From assembly GCA_039198225.1 (NCBI GenBank), contig JBCCTQ010000001.1, positions 1-64,000 of the forward strand: DNA of 64,000 bases. The letters run 5' to 3'. Shown here piece by piece: positions 7,977 through 15,513 of this stretch. The notes under the pieces were generated by a model, which did no database searches, was not told the DNA's origin, and was given only the letters and a program-made list of their open reading frames with translations. How positions within the stretch are numbered: position 1 is the first letter of the stretch; the number at the start of each line of letters is the position of its first letter. The position numbers and the translations under genes were made by a program. The stretch comes from JASJAR01 sp039198225 (lineage in GTDB: Bacteria > Pseudomonadota > Alphaproteobacteria > Rhodobacterales > Rhodobacteraceae).

Positions 7977-9823
7977 TTGCGGATTGCCTCTACTCGCTGC
8001 AGCACGGATTTGGGATCGACCAGGTCAATCTCCTGGTAAAACCCGGCGATGCCCTCTTGATAGCCGGCAAGTTCGCGCCCGGCATATGCGGCCACCATCG
8101 CCTCGTAGCGCTCTTCAAGGCGTTTCGAGCTGGGGTCGAGGTCGCTGATCAGGACGAGGCCCGTTGGAGCGGCCTTGGCCACTTCGATCGTCAGATCGGG
8201 TCGGGCTTCCTTCAAAATCAAAAGGGTTTTCCAGACATCCCCTGTCCAATCGCCTTCGTGGAATTCCCGGGTCGCCATTTCTTCCGTTGTCGGGCAGCAA
8301 TCATGCAGGGCGATCACTCCACCCGGCGCCATCATTTTTTCTGCTCCGATAAAATCGCGAAGAAGGGTCTCGAATTCGTGGAGCCCGTCAAGGAAGGCAA
8401 AGTCGAATTGAATTCCATTTCGGGCGACAAAGCCTGAGTTGAAGAACGCGTCGCTGGTCTTCTGTATAAAGTGGGCTTCGGTCGCGCTCGCGGGCATGAT
8501 CGGACGGCGGAGCCGGAAGGACGGATCGACGGCGACAAAATTGCAGCGCGCCAATTCGAGGCTCCGACCAGAAAACGACCCGATCTCAAGATACCAGTTG
8601 GGCTCCAGAATAGCGTGAAGGCGGCGGAGCATGCGAATATAGGGCATTCCGTTGATCGCCGGGACCTCGCCGGGCTCAAGGACTGTCTCTGCCATGGATT
8701 TCGCCTTTCGGTCGGAGCGGAGGGCGCGAAGAAAGCCCCTGCGCTCTGTGTCGGAGAGGAAGGTTTCGCTTGGGCGGCCCCGTCTCAACGAGGCCTTGGT
8801 CTCGGCCTCGGTCGGTGTACGCCAAGGCGCGTCGGATGCGAGATGACCCGAGGCAATGAGGGCGGCACGGAGCCTGTGGAAGTCGATTTCTGCGAGCGAA
8901 ATGTTGTCTCGCCGATGGCGCGGCCAATGGAGGCGGGCAATGGCGTCGATTTTGGTAACGGGGCCGTCTGCGAAACTCGTCACCTGGTTTTCGATGAGGA
9001 GCGGAAGCTCGGGGCGGCGCTGTATTATTGCAAGGGCGGTGCCGGGGCGGAGAGCGAAGGGGATGATATGGAGCGCCGAGCCCTCTGCGGCGATGATCTT
9101 GTCGGCTGCGAGGTAAGCGGCGAGTTGATCGGAAAGGCTATGATCTTCAGGGACGAATACCTCATAGCCCACATCGGCAAGCAGGCTTTCGAGGATGTCT
9201 TCGCAGAGGATCCGGCCTAATTTGGGATCAAGACGGCTTCGGGTGACATAGAGTTTCCGTCCTTGGCCTTGTGGATCCGGACGGCGCCGGCGCACCCAGT
9301 CGACGAAATGGGGATCGGCGCGGGCTTCGGTGGCCTCGGAGAAAAGATCGGGGGCGATGATAAGCTGCTCGATAGCCGTGGCCCGGATGGCGACGCGCAT
9401 CCTGTTTTCAAGACCAAACGCATCGGCCAGGGCACCGAGAGCCGGGTTGAGCCTCTGCCCCGTGAAGAGATCTGCATGGACGATGCCGGTGGCCAGTGGA
9501 AGGGCATCAAGGGCCCAGAGCGTGCCCATGCCCCGCGTGACGTTGTGACCGAACTGAGCTGACGCGATCCCGCCAAACAGCCACGTGCCGGCGAGGGAAT
9601 GGGCCGGAGCTTTGGCCTCGTAAAGCGCATCTTTGTCGGCGACAAACCGTTTTCGGAGCGTGGTAAGGCTGAGGTTTTTGACAGGCGCGAGGTTCGGGCC
9701 GAAGACCCCACCGCTCCAACCCTCGGCACCCCGCGGACTGTCGGCCAGGACCGGGACGATGACGGCTGGGCCTACGGAAGTAGACGCGGGTGGCTTGGGA
9801 TCTCGTAGGGCCAACTCAGCCAC
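7970..9823 (-). CDS. Fused GT61-type glycosyltransferase and class I methyltransferase
   Basis: A 617-residue two-domain protein. The N-terminal half (about residues 60-310) resembles family 61 glycosyltransferases (DUF563), with RKLYVTRSRLDPKLGRILCE and the conserved block AADKIIAAEGSALHIIPF. The C-terminal half (about 400-560) looks like a class I SAM-dependent methyltransferase (Methyltransf_24 type): YLEIGSFSGRSLELAR, FDFAFLDGLHEFETLL and APGGVIALHDCCP. No signal peptide is seen, so it is probably cytoplasmic and acts on a surface glycan; the substrate cannot be told. The start is GTG at 9823, because an in-frame stop lies five codons upstream. It sits between mdh and sucC, unrelated in function to its neighbours. 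Confidence 0.78.
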   Translation of the reverse strand: MAELALRDPKPPASTSVGPAVIVPVLADSPRGAEGWSGGVFGPNLAPVKNLSLTTLRKRFVADKDALYEAKAPAHSLAGTWLFGGIASAQFGHNVTRGMGTLWALDALPLATGIVHADLFTGQRLNPALGALADAFGLENRMRVAIRATAIEQLIIAPDLFSEATEARADPHFVDWVRRRRPDPQGQGRKLYVTRSRLDPKLGRILCEDILESLLADVGYEVFVPEDHSLSDQLAAYLAADKIIAAEGSALHIIPFALRPGTALAIIQRRPELPLLIENQVTSFADGPVTKIDAIARLHWPRHRRDNISLAEIDFHRLRAALIASGHLASDAPWRTPTEAETKASLRRGRPSETFLSDTERRGFLRALRSDRKAKSMAETVLEPGEVPAINGMPYIRMLRRLHAILEPNWYLEIGSFSGRSLELARCNFVAVDPSFRLRRPIMPASATEAHFIQKTSDAFFNSGFVARNGIQFDFAFLDGLHEFETLLRDFIGAEKMMAPGGVIALHDCCPTTEEMATREFHEGDWTGDVWKTLLILKEARPDLTIEVAKAAPTGLVLISDLDPSSKRLEERYEAMVAAYAGRELAGYQEGIAGFYQEIDLVDPKSVLQRVEAIRNL

Positions 9824-10002
9824 TGGTTCGGCTCGTCATGCACCGTGCCGTCAAGACGCCTTTGGGCCTCGCATCCCGTTGGATCTGTCGCCTCTTGCGC
9901 AAAACCGCTGCTCGGTTGTTTTTGTTTATGCGGCTCAGTCGCATGTCTTGCCGCCTAGGTCAAAGGCTGGCGACCAGTGCAGAACGTGCCAGGCGGGTAA
10001 TT

Positions 10003-10021
10003 GCGGGCGCAAGACGCCCGC
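10003..10021 (-). terminator. GC-rich hairpin downstream of mdh
   Basis: A 7-bp perfect GC stem (GCGGGCG at 10003-10009, CGCCCGC at 10015-10021) with a 5-nt loop lies 20 bp past the mdh stop codon on the minus strand. No T-run follows, so it may slow or protect the transcript rather than act as a strong intrinsic terminator. Confidence 0.4.
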
Positions 10022-10041
10022 CATTCTTCCGAGGCGAATGC

Positions 10042-11004
10042 CTAGGCGAGGCTCTCGTCGATCCCTTTGCAGGCCTCAACCAGGCCCTTAACGGCATCGA
10101 CGGATTTGTCGAACATGGCCTGTTCGGGCTTGTCGAGCGTGATCTCGACGATGCGTTCGACGCCGCCGGCGCCGAGAATTGTCGGGACGCCAACGTAAAA
10201 TCCGTCGAGACCATACGCGCCGTCGACATAAGCAGCGCAGGGGAGGAGGCGCTTTTGATCCTTCAAATAGGCTTCGGCCATCTCAATGCCCGAGGCAGCA
10301 GGGGCGTAAAATGCCGATCCATTGCCGAGAAGGCCCACGATTTCAGCGCCTCCGTCACGGGTGCGCTGGACGATCGCGTCAAGGTTCTCTTGGCTGGTCC
10401 AGCCCATGGATACGAGGTCGGGGAGCGGGATGCCGGCCACTGTCGAGTAGCGGACGAGGGGCACCATCGTGTCGCCATGCCCGCCAAGGACAAAGGCGGT
10501 GACGTCTTTCATAGAGACATTGAATTCGAGGGAAAGGAAGTGGCGGAACCGAGCGGAATCGAGAACGCCGGCCATGCCAACGACCTTTTCCCGCGGGAGG
10601 CCAGAGAATTCTCTAAGTGCCCAAACCATGGCGTCGAGCGGGTTGGTGATGCAGATGACAAAGGCGTTTGGCGAATGGGCCGCGATGCCGTCGCCCACCG
10701 CCTTCATCACTTTAAGATTAATCCCGAGAAGATCGTCGCGGCTCATGCCCGGTTTCCGGGGCACACCCGCGGTTACGATGCAGACGTCTGCTCCAGCGAT
10801 ATCGGCATAGTCGTTGGTGCCTTTGAGGGCCGCATCATAGCGGCCGACCGGACCCGCTTCGGCGATGTCGAGAGCTTTGCCTTGGGGTGTTCCTTCGGCA
10901 ATGTCGAAGAGGACAACGTCGCCCAGTTCCTTGATCGCTGCGAGATGTGCGAGGGTCCCGCCGATCTGGCCCGCGCCGATAAGCGCGATTTTGGGTCTGG
11001 CCAT
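10042..11004 (-). CDS. mdh: Malate dehydrogenase
   Basis: NAD-dependent malate dehydrogenase of the LDH-like (type 3) class, interconverting malate and oxaloacetate. The product is 320 residues. The Rossmann motif GAGQIGG is at residues 9-15, the substrate-binding arginines are in GVPRKPGMSRDDLL, a second substrate-site segment is NPLDAMVW, and the catalytic histidine is in GGHGDTMVPLVR. ATG at 11004 gives MARPKIALIGAG, the normal family start. It is transcribed toward the suc genes, with a 218-bp gap before the glycosyltransferase gene. It also completes the product route from (3S)-malyl-CoA thioesterase on the opposite strand. Confidence 0.97.
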   Translation of the reverse strand: MARPKIALIGAGQIGGTLAHLAAIKELGDVVLFDIAEGTPQGKALDIAEAGPVGRYDAALKGTNDYADIAGADVCIVTAGVPRKPGMSRDDLLGINLKVMKAVGDGIAAHSPNAFVICITNPLDAMVWALREFSGLPREKVVGMAGVLDSARFRHFLSLEFNVSMKDVTAFVLGGHGDTMVPLVRYSTVAGIPLPDLVSMGWTSQENLDAIVQRTRDGGAEIVGLLGNGSAFYAPAASGIEMAEAYLKDQKRLLPCAAYVDGAYGLDGFYVGVPTILGAGGVERIVEITLDKPEQAMFDKSVDAVKGLVEACKGIDESLA

Positions 11005-11097
11005 GGATGGTCTCCGGTTGGTGGCAGTCAGGCGATTGCCTAGACCCGGGGAGACCGCTGTGCAAGGCCGCGAATTAGGCGACCTTGCCGGTAAGGA

Positions 11098-11415
11098 TCA
11101 GGTAGGAGAGCCGGTGGGTGTTAGCTTTTCGTTCAGCGATTCGTAGGCATGGCCCGACGCCATCAAGCACATTCTGCCGTTGGGCATAGTCACCGTAATG
11201 GTCCAGCTGCCGGTTTCAGGATTAGCATAGGTTTCTACCACACGGTTCTGGGTGCCAAGACCAATGGATTGGCGACTTTCACCGTAATTGTCGGCGAGAC
11301 GTTCGACAATCAAACCGCGTTCTCCGCAATTCCGGCTGGTTTGGGCGAAAGCGTGGTTGGTGGCAAGAATGAGCGCGCCGACCCCGAGAGAAAGAACCAA
11401 GAAATTCCGTTTCAT
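11098..11415 (-). CDS. Small secreted protein of unknown function
   Basis: Unknown 105-residue exported protein. A clear signal peptide opens the product (MKRNFLVLSLGVGALILA, then an AFA cleavage site at about residue 24). The mature part has two cysteines (in SRNCGERG and GRMCLMAS) that could form a disulfide. The segments TWTITVTMPNGRMCLMASG-like and VVETYANPETG suggest a small beta-rich periplasmic domain. ATG at 11415 is chosen because it gives the signal peptide; the frame is open further upstream but that part is low-complexity and Arg-rich. It lies upstream of mdh on the same strand, 93 bp away. Similar small proteins are common in this order, from memory; no function is known to me. 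Confidence 0.7.
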   Translation of the reverse strand: MKRNFLVLSLGVGALILATNHAFAQTSRNCGERGLIVERLADNYGESRQSIGLGTQNRVVETYANPETGSWTITVTMPNGRMCLMASGHAYESLNEKLTPTGSPT

Positions 11416-11717
11416 CTGTTTCCCTTTCCGGCCGGGTCCGCATCTAAACGCAACGCGACGCACCGCCGACCCCACTGTTTGAGCGCCGAGCCACATTCGG
11501 GACCGTTTCGCTTGTGTCGCCCAAATGAGGGGCATTCCGTTCGACGCATTTCCAACCTGAGGGGGACAGAAGAAGAATTGGTTAATCGGGCGACCGAAGG
11601 CGCCTCTCCGGGCCTAAAGGATTGATTTTTGAGGGTGCCCCAGCCTTGGAATTCGCGCCTTGCCCTTCTACCGGGCCCGTGGTGGTTTTCCCGAGAATTG
11701 GAAAAGGACGGAGAATC

Positions 11718-12578
11718 ATGTCGCTCGACGACCGGCCCGTGCGCTCGGTGCTCTATATCCCTGGATCGAAAGCCCGGGCACTCGATAAAGCGGCAGGACT
11801 GCCGACCGATGCGATCATTTTTGATCTGGAGGACGCGGTCGCACCCGACGAGAAGGCGGCAGCCCGCGCCATGCTCGGTGAGAGATTGGTTGAAAATGCC
11901 TATGGTCGGCGTTTGACGCTTCTGCGCGTGAACGGGAGGGACACCGATTGGGGAGCGGAGGATCTTACGGTGTCCAAAACCATGGCGATCGACGGGGTAC
12001 TATTGCCTAAGGTGGACGGGCCGGACGACCTGGAGGCCGCGCGGGCCATTTCCGGAGATGCGCGTTTTTGGGCGATGATTGAAACTGCCCGCGGTGTGAT
12101 AAACGCTATGGCCATTGCCGACCATCCTTTGATGGACGGATTTGTACTTGGAACCAATGATTTGGCCAAAGAGCTTGGCTGCCGAACGACCGCCGATCGA
12201 GCGCCGTTGATGGCCTCGCTCCAACAGGCGCTTTTGGCGGCACGGGCGGCGGGCATTCTTTGCGTGGATGGAGTGTTTAATGCATTTCGCGACGAAGACG
12301 GGTTCCGGCGCGAATGCAAAGCGGGCCGCGATTTGGGGATGGACGGCAAAACCCTGATCCACCCGGCGCAAGTCGAGATCGCCAACGAGGTGTTCGCGCC
12401 CGGTGCGGCCGATATCGACTTGGCGGAGCGTATGATCGCGGCCCATGAGGCGGCTTTGGCAGAGGGGCAGGGCGTGGCGGTCTTGGACGGGCGGATCGTC
12501 GAAAACCTCCACGTCGACACGGCACGCCGGGTTTTGGCGAAGGCCAGCGCGATCGCAGCAATGGCGGAGGAGCCATGA
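11718..12578 (+). CDS. mcl2: (3S)-malyl-CoA thioesterase (CitE-like)
   Basis: A 286-residue member of the HpcH/HpaI-CitE aldolase family. In Rhodobacter the paralog in this position hydrolyses (3S)-malyl-CoA to malate and CoA, finishing the ethylmalonyl-CoA pathway. The motifs are VRSVLYIPGSKARALDKA (CoA-binding start), IIFDLEDAVAPDEK, the glutamate in AMIETARGVINAM, LGTNDLAKELG and LIHPAQVEIANEVF. The short N-terminus (LYIPGS rather than LFGPGSRP) favours the thioesterase Mcl2 over the lyase Mcl1, but lyase activity cannot be excluded from sequence. ATG at 11718 follows a GGACGGAGA ribosome site. It overlaps the next gene by ATGA, so the pair is translationally coupled. Confidence 0.85.
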   Translation: MSLDDRPVRSVLYIPGSKARALDKAAGLPTDAIIFDLEDAVAPDEKAAARAMLGERLVENAYGRRLTLLRVNGRDTDWGAEDLTVSKTMAIDGVLLPKVDGPDDLEAARAISGDARFWAMIETARGVINAMAIADHPLMDGFVLGTNDLAKELGCRTTADRAPLMASLQQALLAARAAGILCVDGVFNAFRDEDGFRRECKAGRDLGMDGKTLIHPAQVEIANEVFAPGAADIDLAERMIAAHEAALAEGQGVAVLDGRIVENLHVDTARRVLAKASAIAAMAEEP

Positions 12579-12778
12579 AAGCCTATCGATTTCTGTCCGC
12601 GGATGACACGGGTGTGTTCTGTCACAAGGTGACGGCAGCGCTGAATGAAGGGTGGGCGCTTTACGGCGACCCCCAATACGCGTTTGACGCCGCAAATGGC
12701 GTCATGCGTTGCGGTCAAGCGGTCACAAAAGACGTCGACGGCGCCTATTCTGCGGATATGAAGCTGGGGGATTTATGA
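12575..12778 (+). CDS. DUF1737 small protein
   Basis: A 67-residue protein of the DUF1737 type: KAYRFLSADDTGVFCHKVTAALNEG-like start (shown here in part: YRFLSADDTGVFCHKV), then GWALYGDP and RCGQAVTKDV. The fold is expected to be one small alpha/beta domain; no catalytic residues are known. It is squeezed between mcl2 and mch, overlapping both by the four bases ATGA, so all three are almost certainly translated from one mRNA in a coupled way. A role with the flanking CoA enzymes (assembly, stability) is inference from this conserved-looking layout only. Confidence 0.8.
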   Translation: MKAYRFLSADDTGVFCHKVTAALNEGWALYGDPQYAFDAANGVMRCGQAVTKDVDGAYSADMKLGDL

Positions 12779-13806
12779 AGACCAATCCTGGCCGCTATTT
12801 TGAGGATTACCGCCTCGGCGAGACAATTGTTCACGCCACACCCCGGACCATCGGCGACGGCGAACGGGCCATTTACCAAGCGCTCTATCCCAATCGCCAT
12901 GCGCTATATTCGTCCGAAGATTTCGCTCGCGCCTCGGGTTTTTCCGCGATTCCGCTCGACAATTTGTTGGTCTTTCACACGGTCTTTGGAAAAACGGTTC
13001 CTGATATTTCGCTGAATGCAGTGGCCAATCTTGGCTATGCGGAAGGGCGTTTTTTGGCCCCTGTCCAGCCGGGCGCAACGCTCTCGGCCAGTTCAGAGGT
13101 GATTGGCCTCAAGGAGATATCGAGCGGTAAGGCCGGGATCGTTTATGTGCGTACAACGGGGCGTGTCTCCGATGGAACGCCGGTGTTGTCCTACGTGCGC
13201 TGGGTGATGGTGCGAAAGCGCGACCCTGGCGCGACGGCCCCCGATCCATCGGTGCCCGAACTTGCAGCCGCGGTCGATGCCAGCGATCTCGTGGTGCCGG
13301 ACGCGCTCGACTTCTCGACGTATGATTTTTCCCTCGCAGGAGAGCCTCACCGCTGGGGAGATTACGAGGTGGGCGAGCGGATCGACCATGTGGACCGGGT
13401 CACGGTCGAAGAAGCCGAGCACATGATGGCAACGCGGCTTTGGCAGAACACCGCGAAGGTACATTTTGATGCGACCCACCGTGACGATGGGCGCCGTTTG
13501 ATCTACGGCGGCCACATAATTTCCCTCGCCCGTGCTCTAAGTTTCAATGGCTTAGCGAATGCGCAGATGGTTGTGGCATTGAATGGCGGGAGCCATGCCA
13601 ATCCGTGCTTTTCCGGCATGACCGTCACGGCTTGGTCAGAGGTTTTGGACAAGGCCGAGGCGGACCGACCGAGGGTTGGCGCGTTGAGGCTCCGACTTGT
13701 GGCGCAGAGCGCAGACGCCCCGCCGATGAGCCTCAAAAACGCTGACGGAAAATACGCGGACGGCGTGTTGCTCGACCTCGATTACTGGGCCGTCGCACCG
13801 CTATAA
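12775..13806 (+). CDS. mch: Mesaconyl-C1-CoA hydratase
   Basis: Hydrates mesaconyl-C1-CoA to beta-methylmalyl-CoA in the ethylmalonyl-CoA pathway. The 343-residue product has two hotdog (MaoC-like) repeats: the N-terminal half with NPGRYFEDYRLGETIVHATP, the C-terminal half with YDFSLAGEPHRWGDYEVGE and GRRLIYGGHIISLARAL. ATG at 12775 overlaps the DUF1737 stop (ATGA). Position directly after mcl2 in an sdh-adjacent operon is the arrangement known in Rhodobacter. The gene is intact and of expected length. Confidence 0.92.
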   Translation: MKTNPGRYFEDYRLGETIVHATPRTIGDGERAIYQALYPNRHALYSSEDFARASGFSAIPLDNLLVFHTVFGKTVPDISLNAVANLGYAEGRFLAPVQPGATLSASSEVIGLKEISSGKAGIVYVRTTGRVSDGTPVLSYVRWVMVRKRDPGATAPDPSVPELAAAVDASDLVVPDALDFSTYDFSLAGEPHRWGDYEVGERIDHVDRVTVEEAEHMMATRLWQNTAKVHFDATHRDDGRRLIYGGHIISLARALSFNGLANAQMVVALNGGSHANPCFSGMTVTAWSEVLDKAEADRPRVGALRLRLVAQSADAPPMSLKNADGKYADGVLLDLDYWAVAPL

Positions 13807-13881
13807 CCCGATATTCACCTTTATGACGCTGTATTTGTAACAAAGTTATCCTCACTTTGGTGGGAACGGTTGCACATCGTC

Positions 13882-14583
13882 ATGATACGCCATTGCCTTG
13901 CCGCGGCGGCTTTTGTCGCCGGATTTGTCGGACCCAGCGCGGCCAGGGCCTGCGATCTCGCCCTTGTCTTTGCGGTCGACGTTTCCGCCTCTATCACCGA
14001 GCACGATTACCTCATTCAGATGCGCGGGCTCGCCCGTGCCTTGATGGACATTCAGGTGGCCGATGCGCTGGTCAAAGCCCAAGCCAAGATCAGCGTGATC
14101 CAGTGGACGGGCCATGGCAGCCAGCATGTATCGCTGCCTTGGACGAGTGTGAGCACCTTTGAGACGATCGAGAGCGCGGCGCGCCAGGTGGCTGAGATCC
14201 CCCGCATCTGGAGGACGGAAGCCACAGCCCTCGGCGAAGCTTTGGCGTTTTCCCAAGCCACCTTCGGCGAAGTGCCCGAATGCGCGCGCCGGGTGATCGA
14301 CGTGTCGGGCGATGGGCGATCCAATGAAGGGCGCCCGCCGCAGATGCATATGGCCGGTCTTGCAGCGGCTGGGATTACTGTGAACGCCCTTGTCATTGAT
14401 ACAGAAGATCGAACCCTTACGCGGTATTTTGAAAGCACGGTGATCACTGGCAACGGGTCATTCGCGTTGACGGCGAACGGGTGGAATGACTACCCGATGC
14501 GCATCCGCCAGAAGCTCTACCGAGAGATCTCCATCGAGATGGCTGCCCTGGACCGCGCGGAAGATTTTCAAATCACGAGATAA
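13882..14583 (+). CDS. Secreted DUF1194 (von Willebrand factor A-like) protein
   Basis: Exported protein of unknown role, 233 residues. The signal peptide (IRHCLAAAAFVAGF, cleavage near AARA) is followed by a VWA-like DUF1194 domain with a MIDAS-type motif VDVSASI and the second element DVSGDGRSNEG, which could bind a divalent metal. It is probably periplasmic and may bind protein. Two starts are possible: TTG at 13870 or ATG at 13882. The ATG is used because it places the charged residue just before the hydrophobic core. The gene stands alone between mch and sdhC, and its stop lies 2 bp before the sdh operator. A perfect GTGATCAC also falls inside it at 14442-14449. Confidence 0.8.
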   Translation: MIRHCLAAAAFVAGFVGPSAARACDLALVFAVDVSASITEHDYLIQMRGLARALMDIQVADALVKAQAKISVIQWTGHGSQHVSLPWTSVSTFETIESAARQVAEIPRIWRTEATALGEALAFSQATFGEVPECARRVIDVSGDGRSNEGRPPQMHMAGLAAAGITVNALVIDTEDRTLTRYFESTVITGNGSFALTANGWNDYPMRIRQKLYREISIEMAALDRAEDFQITR

Positions 14584-14585
14584 AA

Positions 14586-14620
14586 TTTGTGATCACGCAA
14601 TATTTTTAAGTGATCACAAA
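14586..14620 (+). promoter_or_regulatory. Double GTGATCAC operator ahead of sdhC
   Basis: Two perfect GTGATCAC palindromes at 14589-14596 and 14610-14617 are spaced 21 bp centre to centre, with outer TTT and AAA flanks. The total length is 35 bp, exactly as ahead of sucC, although the sequence between the palindromes differs. The site lies just upstream of the likely sdh promoter and 113 bp before the sdhC ATG. Conserved half-sites with a freely varying spacer are what a DNA-binding regulator would leave. Confidence 0.72.
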
Positions 14621-14671
14621 TCTCGTTTTTGCGCAGGAATGCGTCAAAATACCCTCACTTCTGCCCTGAGA

Positions 14672-14700
14672 TTGCGTGACTTCCGTGGTTAGATTGCTAT
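14672..14700 (+). promoter_or_regulatory. Candidate sigma-70-type promoter of sdhCDAB
   Basis: TTGCGT at 14672-14677 and TGCTAT at 14695-14700 are separated by 17 bp, 33 bp before the sdhC start. The -35 box is good, the -10 box is weak. It lies about 50 bp downstream of the double operator. Confidence 0.35.
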
Positions 14701-14732
14701 CACTTATCTATCCACCACCGCGAGGCTTTCGC

Positions 14733-15116
14733 ATGGCAGAGACCCAATCCGGCAACAGACCATTGTCGCCGCATTTGCAGATCTACCGGCCGCAATTGAC
14801 GTCGATGTCGTCGATCATGGTGCGGGCAACCGGCATTGCCCTGTTCGGGCTGTCGATCCTGTTGATTTGGTGGCTGCTCGCAGCCGCCACGTCTCCGGGA
14901 GCGTTTGCATTTATCGACGGCTTGATGCGGAGCTGGGTTGGTGACGTCGTTATGCTCGGTGCGACTTGGGCAATATTCTACCATATGCTCGGCAGGCTTC
15001 GCCACGTTATCTGGGATTTCGGCTACTGCCTCGACGTGCCGACGTCAGAGAAAATGGCGATGGGCATGTTTGGGCTCGCCACCGTTCTGACCGCCGTTGT
15101 CGCGGTCGTGTTCTGA
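14733..15116 (+). CDS. sdhC: Succinate dehydrogenase cytochrome b556 subunit
   Basis: Membrane anchor of respiratory complex II, 127 residues. The family signature RPLSPHLQIYRPQLTS is at the N-terminus, followed by three transmembrane helices. The heme b histidine is expected in YHMLGRLRHVIWDFGY. ATG at 14733 is chosen over an upstream in-frame start because the family start motif follows at once. It is the first gene of the sdh operon, with sdhD 10 bp downstream. Confidence 0.95.
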   Translation: MAETQSGNRPLSPHLQIYRPQLTSMSSIMVRATGIALFGLSILLIWWLLAAATSPGAFAFIDGLMRSWVGDVVMLGATWAIFYHMLGRLRHVIWDFGYCLDVPTSEKMAMGMFGLATVLTAVVAVVF

Positions 15117-15126
15117 GGTCGCGCCC

Positions 15127-15498
15127 ATGAAATACGCAACGGATCGCAAGCGGGCCGAGGGCCTCGGATCGGGCCGGCAGGGCACAGCCCACCATTGGGA
15201 AATGCTTGTCAGTTCCATGGCACTTTTGGTGGTCGTGCCCGCCTTTGTGATCACCTTTGGCCTGGTCTTCGGTGGATCCCACGGTGAAGTGCAGGCCTTT
15301 TTCAGTCACCCAGTCGCCGCCATCGTTTCCGCTCTGTCGCTCATCGTCATCATACGGCACGTGATGAACGAAACCCTCGAAGCGGTAGAAGACTATATTC
15401 ATGGCCTCGCTGGTAAGCTCACCATCGTCGCCGTGACCGCCCTCGCCTACACTCTGATAGCCACCGGGCTTTTCGCACTCGCGAAACTTGCCCTCTAG
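15127..15498 (+). CDS. sdhD: Succinate dehydrogenase membrane anchor subunit
   Basis: Second membrane anchor of complex II, 123 residues with three hydrophobic helices (about 33-52, 65-82 and 100-120). The conserved N-terminal part reads GLGSGRQGTAHHWEM, and the second helix region holds HVMNETLEAVEDYIH. ATG at 15127 gives MKYATDRKRAEGLGSG, as in related species. It lies 10 bp after sdhC and 15 bp before sdhA. A single GTGATCAC occurs inside it at 15247-15254, in coding sequence. Confidence 0.93.
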   Translation: MKYATDRKRAEGLGSGRQGTAHHWEMLVSSMALLVVVPAFVITFGLVFGGSHGEVQAFFSHPVAAIVSALSLIVIIRHVMNETLEAVEDYIHGLAGKLTIVAVTALAYTLIATGLFALAKLAL

Positions 15499-15513
15499 CA
15501 ACGGATAAAGACA

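Noticed and set aside
15247..15254. GTGATCAC inside sdhD
   Set aside because: A single copy in coding sequence that encodes normal family residues; likely chance, mentioned only in the count of copies.
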